A program made the translations under genes and the position numbers. The notes beneath the pieces are model-generated. The model made no database searches. It was not told the origin of the DNA and was given only the letters and a program-made list of their open reading frames with translations. Of a stretch of DNA of 64,000 nucleotides, positions 30,149 through 41,357 are shown one piece after another. Where the stretch lies: the NCBI RefSeq assembly GCF_000787575.1, contig NW_012236518.1, forward strand, positions 558,001-622,000, written 5' to 3'. Source of the stretch: Acytostelium subglobosum LB1 (lineage: Eukaryota; Evosea; Eumycetozoa; Acytosteliales; Acytosteliaceae). Every line of letters begins with the position of its first letter. The first letter of the stretch is position 1.

Positions 30149-33100
30149 ATGAGTGTCGAACCCATTCTTATGAATGAGATGGCGGCCGCCAACGACCATT
30201 CTCCACAACAACATGGAAATGGAAGCAGTGGAAGTGGGGCCTCTACAAATGGACCAATTAGTTATGCACAGACTGACAAGCTTGTCAAGTCTGCTGAGGA
30301 GATTGAGACGAAGCGTCACTTTGGCAATCAGTTCAATGCACTCTTTAGGAAGAGTGCCACTTATCAATGGCGTCAATATCGTACCAATGCTTGTCAGATT
30401 GCATTGCCACTACTTTTGGTAAGTAGTAGTTGTCCACTCACTCCATCTCCGACTTGTCCGCACCTTGTCTAACATGTTCATCCATCCAATCAATCAATTT
30501 CAATCAATCAATCAAACAGATTATACTATTATTTGTACTACAACAGATTGTAAACAACTTTATCAAGGACCAACAAGGTACTACGCTCCCAGCTAGACTT
30601 CATCAACCAACTGTCCAACCAGCACTCTAGTATGTGACCATAACATGTTGACAATACTCCTCAATCAATCAATCCAATCAATCATACTAACTCTCATCTT
30701 ATTCATACTTTAGCGAAACTAATGAGACCATTGTTGGAAACTGTTTTAAATATCCACCGGGAATGTACAACCGCAGCGTCATGTATATTGACGAAAGCAA
30801 CAATCCAATCGTCTCCAACATGATGAACTTGGTACCACTCTATGTCAACCAACAAAACATCACCATTCCAGTAAGTACTATTACTAGCATCATCCATGTC
30901 TTGCCACTCATCCACTCATTCAATCAATCAATCAATCACGAACATTAGCTCATCTTTGCCATGTCCTTTGTTGGTACCTTTGCCACATATTGCTCTGACA
31001 CACCTAGTATGGTGATGCCATTGTCCACCCAGATTGGCGCAGCAACTTATGAACAGTTCAAGGCTGATACGTTCAATAACTGGAAGACAAAGACTATCAA
31101 TGGTGCCTACCACTTTGGCACAGTCGATCAGAACAAACTCGAGGTGTCTCTACTTTACAACCGTTCCATCTCATTCGGTAATGAGTTGGGTCTGCTCTAC
31201 ACTATGGCCACACGTTCCTACCGTGCCCTGACCGGTCAGAACATCACCCAAATCATCTTTGACGGTATCCGTGACTTCCCAACCAAGCAAACCTCCTTCA
31301 CCTTTGATCTTATCTCACTTATTGGACGTATGTATTCATTCATTCAATCATTCCAACTCGATGGAGCATCCAATCACTCACTCATCAATCATTCAATCAT
31401 ACCATACCATACCATCTTAGCAACTCTATATATCTTCATCTTCCAGTTGATCCTTCCAGTCGTTCTCAGACTTATTCTTTATGAGAAGGAGAACAAGCTT
31501 AGAGAGATCATGAAGATGATGGGTCTCGAAATGAAGACATACTGGCTCGTTACCTATATATTCTCATACTCCATCTATCTGTTTGCCATGCTCTTGGTTT
31601 GGGCACTTGGCGCAATATTCAGTATGTACTCCTGGACAACAATGGACAAACATCATTCGCCTGGCGCGCACTCACTAATCACATCACCGCTTGACAAAAC
31701 AACATAGGATTCAGATACTTCACAATCAATAATGGACTGCCGATATTCTTACTGATATTCTTCTGGGGGCATCTCTTGGTCAGCTTTGCCTTCTTCGTCT
31801 CGGTGTTCTTTACAAAGACTGACACGGCAACAGTAGTTGGCTACATCTGGGTCTTTGGCACTGGTATCCTGGCATCGAACGTCATTGACAATATCCTCAA
31901 GAATGACTCCACCCCCGCAGGCTCCGTGTTTGTCATCTCCATCTTCCCGCCCTTTGTCCTATACCGCGGTCTGCTGGTCCTCGCCCGTGCCGTCGCCTAC
32001 GACGGTCCAGGTGTCAAGATCGCCACACTCAACGACCCCGGTATCGAGATGGGCAATATCTACGCCTTCATGGTCGTCGAGACCATCATCTTCCTGGTGT
32101 TGGCCCTCTACCTTGAGGAGGTTCTGCCATCTGACTATGGTGTAAAGCGTCATCCACTCTTCTTCCTCAAGCGCTCATACTGGTCCGGCCGCAAGACCGA
32201 GCAGGAGCCCGTTGAGATGTTGTCAGTGCGCGAGGGTGAGCCACATGATGTTGCCGAGGAGAGAAAGCGTGTCTTGGAGTCAAAGGAGCTTCTGGCACTC
32301 GAGGTGCTCGATCTGAACAAGGTGTACCCTGCCCGCGATGGCGCCAAGAAGAAGGTCGCCGTCAAGTCACTGGCTCTCGGAGTCGACCAAGGTATTTGCT
32401 TTGGTTTCCTCGGACCAAACGGTGCCGGCAAGTCCACCACCATCTCTTGCGTCAGCGGTCTGTTCCCACCAACCAGTGGCACAGCCAAGGTGTTTGGCAT
32501 GGACATCCGTAACGAGATCGACAACGTACACATGATCATGGGAGTCTGTCCACAGGACAACGTGCTCTGGGACGATCTGACTGGCGAGGAGCACTTGCTA
32601 TTCTACGGACGCATCAAGAACATGAAGGGCAAGCAGCTGAGTAATGCAGTCTACGAGGGACTCAAGCAGGTGAACCTCCACGAGGAGACCTCCAAGAAGT
32701 CTGGCGAGTACAGTGGTGGCATGCGTAGACGTCTGTCTGTCGCCTGCTCGCTCATGGGCAACCCCAAGATCGTGCTGTTGGACGAGCCATCCACTGGACT
32801 CGACCCAGCTTCGCGTAAGCAGCTCTGGGACATCATCAACAACTACAAGCGCAAGTGTGCCATGTTGCTCACGACCCACGCCATGGAGGAGGCCGACGCC
32901 CTGTGCGACCGTCTCGGTCTGTTTGTTGGCGGTGAGCTCAAGTGCATTGGTAGCAGCAGCGAGCTCAAGTCGCGCTTTGGCAAGGGCTACAAGGTGATGA
33001 TGACCGTCGAGCTGGGCCACGAGACCGAGGCCCAGAAGTTCCTGTTTGAGCAGATCCCACAGGCCAACCTGTTGAATGCGCTGGCCGGTACATTCAACTA

Positions 33101-33308
33101 CGAGGTGCCATCCAACTCGGTGGAGCTGTCAGTGTTGTTTGCCGCGTTCGAGCAGAACAAGGAGAGACTGCACATCACCGACTGGGGCATCAGTAATTCC
33201 ACGCTCGAGGAGGTCTTCATCAAGATCACCATGGGCAAGCAGAATGAGAAGGGAGAGTATGTCATGTCCGAGAAGATGGGAGATATGTCTCACATCACCA
33301 ATGCTTAA
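30149..33308 (+). CDS. ABCA-subfamily half transporter
   Basis: Six exons (30149-30418, 30520-30629, 30714-30870, 30949-31327, 31421-31621, 31708-33308) give 905 residues. A Gly/Ser-rich N-terminus leads to TM1 at about 80-105, a large extracytosolic loop (to about 300) with N-glycosylation sites, then about six TM segments (LYIFIFQLILPVVLRLI, LFAMLLVWALGAIF and so on). The nucleotide-binding domain (about 575-800) has Walker A GPNGAGKST at about 607, signature YSGGMRRRLS, Walker B IVLLDEP and the D-loop STGLDP. One TMD plus one NBD is a half transporter, which needs a dimer partner; dictyostelids have several such ABCA members. ABCA proteins move lipids. Substrate unknown. Confidence 0.92.
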
Positions 33309-33678
33309 GTTAGAGCATCCTCCAGGGTGTTGTTGCTTGGGATATCCTTGCGCAAGGGTATATCCATCTCTGCCCATTCCATCGTATAAATAAATATAAT
33401 ACTTATTATTCCAACTTGGTTCAGTGATTGATTGATTGATCAGTAATATGAGCATTCCATTCCTTTATTACTATTGTTGTTGCCTCATCAGTCCATCTGT
33501 GCCAATACATCCACATTGGTTATGGTCCACTCGCAACATGGATATGGTTCATTGGTTGATTGATTGATTGAATGAGGTTGATCACACCTTCTGATGATGT
33601 TGGGTGATCCTTAGCCTGGCAGCCACGAGGGAAGAGAGAGTAATGGAGACCTCTCTCACATCACAGACAACATGTTGA
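33309..33678. other. Convergent spacer with palindrome
   Basis: Between the stops of the ABC transporter and deoxyhypusine synthase. The perfect palindrome CCTTGCGCAAGG at 33346-33357 is flanked by GGATAT and GTATATCC, so the whole 33340-33365 can fold as a long hairpin 35-60 bases after the transporter stop. No gene seen. Confidence 0.55.
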
Positions 33679-34857
33679 TTAATCTCTCTTGTTCATAAGC
33701 AACTCCTCTGGAGACTTGGGAATGAAGGTCTTGGCAAAGGTCTCAGCAACCAAGATTGGGAAGACGATGGATGCATCGGCATAGACTTTGACGGGCTTGG
33801 CATCCAACTTGATCTTGCCCCAGGAGACAGCCTCGTCGGGACGGGCACCAGAGTCACTACCATCAAACTCCTGTCCAGTGTTGACGTAGACAGCGTACTC
33901 GGCGCCATTCCTAAACAGGTTGGCATTGCAGATGTGATGCTTGATCACACCACCACCGAGAATGATCACACCAGTGCGCTTGGCATAGACGGCGTGATTG
34001 TTGATTGAGCGGATGTCTTGAATCAGATCCAGCACCAAGCCCTCCTTCCTGTATGTGTGGAAGTACATCATGTCGCCAATGGAGCCGTCAGTGAGAGCTG
34101 GGCAGTAGACTGGGATTTTGTTCTTCCATGCCCAATAGTAGATCGATTCCTCGTTGTTGATCTCCTTGCCAAGACGGTTGATCACCTTGGATGGCGTCCA
34201 AACAGTGCCATTTGACGTCTGTTCATCGACCATCGCATCGAGTATTGGCATGATCCAGTCTTCAAACTTGCAATAGTTGTCGTTGGGCACGAGCAGATTG
34301 CCAATGCGGTTGAGTCCACGGCGACGAAGGTCGGCACCGGGCATGGAAAACTCGCCAAGATAGGTCGGTGCCAGACATTTGATAAAGTCCTCCTCAATGC
34401 CACCGGCGGTTGACACGATGACATCAACCATGTTGTTCTGTACCAAATAACGAATGATCTCGCGGATGCCTGATGACACCAGGTTGGAGGTGTAGCCCAA
34501 GAAGATCTTTGCACGGACCTTCTTCCTGTAGTCGGGGTCGGCCGTATCCTCATTGACGTCGCTCTCCTGAACGGGCTCGTCGACCAGACGCCATGAGATC
34601 ATTCTGTTGATCTCATCGATGGCTTGGCCAACGGCTGAAGCCTGGAAACCAGTCTGAGTGAATGACTTGAACAACTTGGCATAGTCAACACCTTCGTTAA
34701 AGTCGTAACCCTTGATCAAAGGCTTTCCCTCGAGGTCCTTTGGATTGCTCTGGAAGAAAACAGCCTCCTTTGCACTATCTGGTGCACCAGATTGGGGATT
34801 ACTAGTGTTACTATTATTTGATGTTGTTGTTGTTGTTGCTGCTGCTGTCGAGGACAT
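33679..34857 (-). CDS. dhps: Deoxyhypusine synthase
   Basis: Intronless, 392 residues. A Thr/Ser/Asn-rich lead of about 25 residues is followed by the full enzyme (human 369). Conserved segments are [41 protein letters not shown] and [13 protein letters not shown], which contains the lysine forming the covalent intermediate. [23 protein letters not shown] is the NAD/spermidine-site region. The enzyme transfers the butylamine group of spermidine to one lysine of eIF5A, making deoxyhypusine in the cytosol. Codon use is biased to G/C at third positions as in other housekeeping genes here. Confidence 0.96.
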   Translation of the reverse strand: MSSTAAATTTTTSNNSNTSNPQSGAPDSAKEAVFFQSNPKDLEGKPLIKGYDFNEGVDYAKLFKSFTQTGFQASAVGQAIDEINRMISWRLVDEPVQESDVNEDTADPDYRKKVRAKIFLGYTSNLVSSGIREIIRYLVQNNMVDVIVSTAGGIEEDFIKCLAPTYLGEFSMPGADLRRRGLNRIGNLLVPNDNYCKFEDWIMPILDAMVDEQTSNGTVWTPSKVINRLGKEINNEESIYYWAWKNKIPVYCPALTDGSIGDMMYFHTYRKEGLVLDLIQDIRSINNHAVYAKRTGVIILGGGVIKHHICNANLFRNGAEYAVYVNTGQEFDGSDSGARPDEAVSWGKIKLDAKPVKVYADASIVFPILVAETFAKTFIPKSPEELLMNKRD

Positions 34858-35636
34858 GTCTGTGTGTATATGTGTGTCTGTAAAGATGACAATAAGTTGA
34901 GTATATTACACCTTTCTCCTATATCTATCTAGATTAATCTAATACGTGTATAATACTATTGATGAATGAATACATCTATTGTACTCAAACAATCAATTTA
35001 ATTAACAGATAGATAATATATATATATGAATGAATGAATGATTGAATGTATAAATTTGAATGTATGAATGAACATGCCAAGAGTCGAGACAAGTTGGTCG
35101 CACACCATCTCACAAACACACTTAAGTATATCTTGGAACTTTCCTTGTTTGGTTGTCAGGATCCAATGTTCATCACTTCTCAAGAGAACCAGACATTATT
35201 TAATCAGTTGATCAATGGATAAATAGATGTACAAACAGGTAATAACAACAACGTTACCAAAGATATAAATAATAGAGCAAAAGTAGTATTAGTTACTCGT
35301 TTTTTCGTTCGTTTAGACGACAAACTTTATGTTTTATTTTATTTTTATGTTGTGTGTGAACGACTGTTGGGAGTCAGAGTGAATCACGCTGACTCAATGT
35401 GCATTTAGACAATGGGGGGTTTGATCAATGGGCTTTCTCAACTTTACGTAAACACACAAACAACAAACACACAACAAACAACAATCCATTTACATTCCAA
35501 CAACTTTCAAAGAGTTTGAACTTGAATTGTGTACTTTCATCCATTCATTCAATCATACAATTAATCAATCTAAATATAAATATATATATATATATATACT
35601 CTTTAAACAAACAAGCCAAGTGTTGGTGGTTAAACA
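34858..35636. promoter_or_regulatory. Divergent spacer, 0.8 kb
   Basis: Upstream regions of deoxyhypusine synthase (minus) and the orphan protease-like gene (plus). TATATA tracts lie near 35018 and 35582, with AACACACAAAC tracts near 35452. No gene supported. Confidence 0.5.
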
Positions 35637-37330
35637 ATGGAAAGACAAGAAGATGTTGTAATGAGCAATGATAGTATACCAAGATCAATTGTTATGGACT
35701 TGGTTGATGGTCTATTATGTTGTTTAAAGAAGGATGCCAGGTATGACCTTGTCAGTCCACAGAAATTGCCATCCGCGTCCACTTCAACTTCCACGTCCAT
35801 GTCCACGTCTATGACTACGTCCAAGACCACGTCGACAACACCTGCTCAACTCTTATTCACATTGGCCACCAACAATCAAACATCATTGTCAACATCAACA
35901 TCAACATCATCAACATCTTCACCAAGTAGGATAATTGCATATCGAAAGGAGACACGTTCACATTGCTCGTCTGACGAGAACAACCTAATTATACATATTC
36001 ATAGTCCTGGTGATACATCAACAACATCAACTACATCAACTCAAACCTCATCACCTCCATTATCAATGATGTCAACGACAATTTGGCAACCAAGAGTATT
36101 GAAACAAGTCAAGAATGATAGTTGTGGATACTATAGTTTGTTCAATGGTATATCAGCTTACAAGGCCTGTGTCTCAGCATCCTCAACCTCGAACAATGAC
36201 CCATCCAGTGGCTCAGACAATGACTCATTGCATTATTTCAATCGAATGTTGTGCCGACCATTGTTCTGGCACATCTACTCAATATGTATGAATCTGCTGT
36301 TGGTCAAATGTCGCGCCGCAAAGAAGTCATACTATCCATGGAACGAGAAGTACATTGTCAAAGGTGTAATGGAACGTTGTTATATCGATTACCTGTTGGA
36401 AAGTGATAATGTCTTGTCAAGACAACGTTATCCAATCACAGTGTTGCCAGATTGGGCAATAGACTCATTACGCAACAATCGTATATCCATTGAAGAGATC
36501 AATGAGTTGCGAGAAGTGTCCAAACGATTCAAGGAGCGACAGACCTACTCACATGTCTTTATGCTTGGCGTGGCAGTACATTGGATATCAATTGTGATCA
36601 ACAAGGTCAATGCGAACGAACACGAGATCATCCTCATGGACAGTCGCAACCACGACCTCCTCAACGGCACCGACGAGCACTTCCAATCAATCGTTGACAA
36701 ACATCCCGAAGTGCCCGAGAGGTTGCGCAAAGGTTACCTCCTCTCACTCAAAGATCCAAAGTTTATCGTCAAGTATGTTTGATTGATTGATTGATTGATC
36801 AGGACACATGGCTAACGATCATTCAATCATCACATGTTGTAGGATATTACAAGATTGTATTATTGGTGAGAAGGACATTGTCAAGGAGATAATTGATATC
36901 AATTTGAATGGATTCTTGGATAACTATTATAGTCTGGTGCATCCTATCAATGATTTTGCTTCATTGCATGAGTCATTGGATATGACCGATGTCAAGATGG
37001 TACAACTCATTCACTGGTTGGAGAACTATTGGCCACCATCAGTTATTGAACATAATATTGTATGTACCATCCATGACATGACATCTTTCAGTTGCTTGAT
37101 TGACACTACTAACATTCATGATATAGTGCCAAGTACTTGATTGTATTATCAAGAGTAAGGATGATATACATACTGTTTTGGATAAGAAGACATTGGATTC
37201 ATTCTCAAAGTGGACTAAGGAGTTGTCATCACATAGTTTACACTCTTCCAATGTACATCTTTTGAAGAGATTCTCCACAACTATTGAATGGTTCAATGGA
37301 AAGTTCGGCTTCCAGTCCAAGAGGATCTGA
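35637..37330 (+). CDS. Orphan protein with cysteine-protease-like Cys/His/Asp motifs
   Basis: Three exons (35637-36772, 36843-37059, 37127-37330) give 518 residues. Residues 35-150 are Ser/Thr-rich and disordered. The folded part begins near 160 with VKNDSCGYYSLFNGI, where a Cys begins a predicted helix as in papain-fold enzymes. Then come a helical middle, VFMLGVAVHWISIVINK (a His-Trp on a strand) and EIILMDSRNHDLL (acidic residue on the next strand). The order Cys, His, Asp fits papain-like or ubiquitin-specific hydrolases such as Josephin/OTU types. I cannot assign a named family. The C-terminal 150 residues are helical. No signal peptide, so probably cytosolic. Confidence 0.75.
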
Positions 37331-38025
37331 TCATCTAATTTGGAACTGCTGGCTGGTGGAATTGAATTCCATCATCGAACATGTACACTTAAATGATGGA
37401 TGGATATGATCGATACAATACAAGTAAACATATACGAGTCAAGTGATTACTTATTCATTCATTCAATGATCGATCATTGACATAATCACATGTTGGACAC
37501 CCATTATATTGTTCTACTTCTATGGCATAGATAGACACCCGTATACTATCTTGACGGCAAGGCCCGACCCGAAAGAAACTGAACGGGTGACAGGTTGACT
37601 GACTTGGACACACCGATCTTTCAAAATGAGGTCCTTGGGTACACCCTCTATCACCAAAAAAGCGATACGTGTGTATGTTTTGCAAAACAGCTGCAAAGAA
37701 ACCAAGTGGAGGTGGGGGAACTTTCGGCCTGTATTCGTGTTGGGCCATTAGGGGGCCTCAGCAACTGATTCCCGTGATCACAAATACTTCATAGTACCAC
37801 CTTGTTGTTGACAAGATACTGTTCTGGTGTTGTAACTACAAATACACAGACAGACCAACAACTAAATATCCGATTCATTCAGACTCACGACTACTACTAC
37901 TACTTCAACTTCCAACAAACTACTACCTTTGTATCACTAATACCAATACCTATCTATACTAATACACAAGATAGATATACATTATCTATCTCTCAAATAA
38001 TATTTTTATACTTTAACTATATATA
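37331..38025. other. Spacer with GC-rich, hairpin-bearing block
   Basis: Just after the stop lies the inverted repeat TGGAATTGAATTCCA (37357-37371). A less AT-rich block at about 37530-37770 contains ACCCG-N12-CGGGT, the palindrome GTTTTGCAAAAC (37677-37688) and a GGCC-N7-GGCC pair. It has no convincing ORF. It may be a structured RNA or an old insertion; I cannot tell. The remainder is the promoter of the exchanger gene. Confidence 0.45.
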
Positions 38026-39294
38026 ATGTTGGAAGCAGCAGCAGTAGCAGGAGTAACATTCCTCTTTCTAACATTCGCCTCATGGTGTGTTGGCGAAGGT
38101 GGTGAAATACTTGGCAAGAAGTACGATGCATCTATAATTGGTGGACTCTTAATAGCTTGGTTAAACACTGGTATGTTAGGTTTGAGGACCTCAAACATAC
38201 ATGCTATGCATCTCCGATCCTAACTCCGACACGATTGATTGAATGATTGAATGATCATCATCATACAGCACCTGAGGCGATATTCTTTATAACTGCACTT
38301 CAAAGTCGGAATATTAGATTCGCCGTTGGTGCAGTCAGTGGTAGCTCAATAGGTAAGTTCATTCATTGTATGCTTGGTACTGTTCCAGCCTCGATCTAAC
38401 ATTTCCTTGACCCAACCCTTGCCCTCGCCCTCGCCCTCACCCTTGACCCCGACCGATCACAAACACTCAATCAATCAACACAGTCGTCTGCACGATTGCT
38501 CTAGGCTGCTGTATATGGATTGGAACAAAGAATAGGAGGGCTGGACAAATTACTTTACAACCACCAGTCAAGCGACAATGCTTGATATTGTTGGTCTCTC
38601 TGTTGATACCTCTGTGTCTGGCGATGTATGGCTTCAGCATGCTGTTGGGAGTCGTGGGCATTGGCTCCTACTTGCTGTTCATCTTGGAACTCAATATTCT
38701 ACAAGCTGCCAGAGGTGGACAAGGAGGAGGATCTGGAGGCTGCCGCCGAGGAAGATGCCGCTGAAGACGGCGAGCACGCATCGGCTTCAAAGGGCGCCGG
38801 CATGCTGCTCGTGGGCGGCGCACTCATCTGTTTCTTCAGCAAGCCGTTCATCGACTCGATCGTCACGCTGGCCACCACGTTCGAAATCAATCAGATACTG
38901 CTGGCGTTCTTCCTTGCGCCAATTGCCAGTGAGATGCCCGAGATCCTCGAGAGCATATCATTGTCGCGCAAGGGCAATGCCCAGAATATCAACATTGCCT
39001 TCTCCAACCTTNATTGGCGGCACCATCTCCAAGACATCTCTGCTGATGGGCATCTTCTGTGTATACGGCTCGCGCTACGAGCTCGAATGGGAGTCGCCCA
39101 CCTACACACTGTGCATTGCACTCATCATCATCTGCTCGCTGTGCTCTGGCGCCATCGGCTACTTCTTTAACAAGTTGCGTCCACATCATGGCATGTTCTT
39201 GTTCGTCCTGTTTGGTCTGACGGCCATCATCCAATATTGGAGCAATGTTTCCACCATCGAGATGGAAGGTGGTCCATTGGTGGCCTCAACTTAA
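38026..39294 (+). CDS. Sodium/calcium-exchanger-like membrane protein, frame broken twice
   Basis: Exons 38026-38170, 38269-38352 and 38484-39294. The alpha-1 region (VGEGGEILGKKYDASIIGG, then LNTAPEAIFFITAL and GAVSGSSI) and alpha-2 region (APIASEMPEILESISL and FSNLIGGTISKTSLL) carry the conserved acidic and small residues of the CaCA cation-exchanger superfamily, separated by an acidic cytosolic loop near EVDKEED. The last exon changes frame twice, each time as if one extra base were present: near 38690 (around TTGGAACTC) and at the N at 39012. Leaving out the N gives NLIGGT, the expected motif. I take both as sequence or assembly errors, not decay. Likely an organelle or plasma-membrane Ca2+ transporter of about 350 residues. 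Confidence 0.78.
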
Positions 39295-39301
39295 TAAAAC
39301 G

Positions 39302-39321
39302 GCAAGTATAGCTATACTTGC
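39302..39321. repeat. Perfect 20-base palindrome
   Basis: GCAAGTATAGCTATACTTGC is its own reverse complement. It lies seven bases after the exchanger stop codon and beside an AATAAA-type signal (39293-39298), in the short convergent spacer before the beta-helix gene. As RNA it would form a strong hairpin in either transcript. Confidence 0.9.
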
Positions 39322-39488
39322 TGGGTCGACACTTGTGAGGACGGGGACACATTAGATCTTGTGGATCCCTGACTCCCCAACTTGGAATCATACCAAAAAC
39401 CATCGATCAAGGATACATTCTTTCATTTACAAGTTATCTCTGAACACTCACCAAGACATCCATGGACGTAGAGTACTGGTAATGTTAT

Positions 39489-40814
39489 TTATTGGATTGA
39501 TTGATAGGATGACTGCCTCCTCTTCCAAAAATAGATGGTCGCTGCAAGAATAAGAGCAAAGCCAACCAGTGATCCGATGACAATTCCGGTGATCTGTCCA
39601 GGGTTGAGTCGTTTCCTCTGGCACGCCCTTTGATCACCAATCACCTGGCATGTAGTTGGACATTGGATCAATTGAAATTGTTTCGTGGGCAGATGAAGTT
39701 GATAGACTGACAACTGACTAGATCTGAGACAGTTGATAAATACTGAGTTGGATTTAGAATGGCCAGTGACGGTGACATTGTTCATTGACACATTGGCGAA
39801 CATTCCAGAGTCTGACTCATCAATGACAACGAAATGAGTAAAGTCGATAATGTCCTCAAAGATGGTGTTAGTGATGTTGAGTTGGCATCCATAACAAGCA
39901 ACAAAATCGTTGCCAATGGAGTGGTTACTGAATGTACTGTTTATAATTGTGAAGTTTGTTTGAGAGTTGAGCCAAATGGCATCAGAGGAATTAAGTTTGT
40001 TGGTGAATAATGAATTGGACATCGAACCATGGCCATTGCTGAACACTATAATTGAATTTCCAGGTTGAATGGAGTTGTTATCAAAGATGACATATTGAAG
40101 GACAACATTGGCTCCATTGGTCACAAACAATCCACTATAAATGTTGTTGGTATATGATCCTCCTATTATATTTAGACTGTTTGTGCCAGGCATCTCACCT
40201 GGTCCAACCAGAGGTTGAGTGATATGAACTATTGATTGAGTATAATAACAACTTGTATTGAGTACATTGACATTATTGAGTGTAATGTTGGTCCAGAAAA
40301 TGGAGGCTGAGATAAGTCCAGGTGTATTTAGCATTGGACTATACCCTCCGATTAGATTAATTCCTTTGAGTGTTAGTGACATTGGTATGACTTCGTTTAA
40401 ATCATGACCACGAGGTGGCCAAGTTATAGTGATGAAGGGTTGTCCATCGAGATAGATGTCGACTGGACCAGTAGCTCCAATAGTGGCATTGATGCCATCA
40501 TTGATAATGAGGCCTTGAGTACCATTTGTTGAGTTATAGTATTGCCCTTCTGCAAGTTGGATGTTTAACATCACACAGTTTGGAGATGGGTATTGATATC
40601 TAAATGATTGGAATGCAGCAGTTAATGTAGGACATGGACTGTTTCCAATGTTGCCATATGATACCAATCCACATAAGGTTGAGTTATTCAATGATAATGG
40701 ATTAACTGTAATGTTAACATATTTCAAGTCAGACACTGATTGGCAACTGTAAACCATGTTGTTGATGTCCCCAAAGGACATCAATAGTAGTATTACAACA
40801 AATAATTGATACAT
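39489..40814 (-). CDS. Cell-surface right-handed beta-helix protein, single-pass
   Basis: Intronless, 441 residues. A signal peptide (MYQLFVVILLLMSFGDINN) leads to an ectodomain rich in N-x-S/T sites. It has pectate-lyase-like repeats (LTLKGINLIGG, NITLNNVNVLN, LNIIGGSYTNN, VVLQYVIFDNNS, FTIINSTFSNHS, NITNTIFEDI), the pattern of a parallel beta-helix. A CPTTCQVIGDQRACQRKR stretch precedes a TM segment (GIVIGSLVGFALILAATIYF) and a short basic cytosolic tail. Dictyostelids have large families of this kind. No catalytic residues of pectate lyases can be recognised, so adhesion or recognition is as likely as enzyme activity. Confidence 0.85.
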   Translation of the reverse strand: MYQLFVVILLLMSFGDINNMVYSCQSVSDLKYVNITVNPLSLNNSTLCGLVSYGNIGNSPCPTLTAAFQSFRYQYPSPNCVMLNIQLAEGQYYNSTNGTQGLIINDGINATIGATGPVDIYLDGQPFITITWPPRGHDLNEVIPMSLTLKGINLIGGYSPMLNTPGLISASIFWTNITLNNVNVLNTSCYYTQSIVHITQPLVGPGEMPGTNSLNIIGGSYTNNIYSGLFVTNGANVVLQYVIFDNNSIQPGNSIIVFSNGHGSMSNSLFTNKLNSSDAIWLNSQTNFTIINSTFSNHSIGNDFVACYGCQLNITNTIFEDIIDFTHFVVIDESDSGMFANVSMNNVTVTGHSKSNSVFINCLRSSQLSVYQLHLPTKQFQLIQCPTTCQVIGDQRACQRKRLNPGQITGIVIGSLVGFALILAATIYFWKRRQSSYQSIQ

Positions 40815-41357
40815 TCTTAGTCTTTATAATATAATGTTATTAAAGTCTTTGTCTTGTTCTTAGTTTTTTATTTGTTGGCTTGTAGGATCTACAATAAATA
40901 TGATGCCCCGCCAATCTTCAAATTGCAAGCGGGGAGGCAGCGCCAATGTGGTCGAAAAAGGCCAAGGTCTGAACAAGCATCATCCAATCAACGGTTGGGG
41001 AAACATAATATCTGATCTGAAGCTATCACTACTTCAACAACCCTGGGTAATCCTGTCGGGGTTGATGATGACCAGGTAATCAGGGAATTAATCCTTGGCC
41101 CAGGAGCCAGGAAATAGTATACCGAGTTTCGGACTGATGTCTCCATGCTCAATCAAGATGCTTGGATGGATGGTCCATGTATATCAAACTGAGGTTGCTG
41201 TGCTTTATTATTAATATAAGGTAAGGTTGATGAATCCAATGGTCGTTGTTCGTTGTAGTCGTGTGTATAGGTAAGTGTGATGTTGACACACCCTGGGTGA
41301 GTGTCTGTCGTGTGCCAATAAAGAGGGACTTGGGATAGTAAGGACGGAGCACCTTAC
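40815..41357. other. Spacer with GC-rich structured block
   Basis: Between two minus-strand genes. At 40906-40934 CCCCGC pairs with GCGGGG and the inner CAAT pairs with ATTG. At 41094-41111 CTTGGC pairs with GCCAGG. The 40900-41120 stretch is GC-rich compared with other spacers and has no ORF. It may encode a small structured RNA; family unknown. Confidence 0.4.

Noticed and set aside
38650-39020. Programmed +1 frameshifting in the exchanger gene
   Set aside because: No slippery site or stop at the shift, and the second shift sits on an N; errors are simpler.
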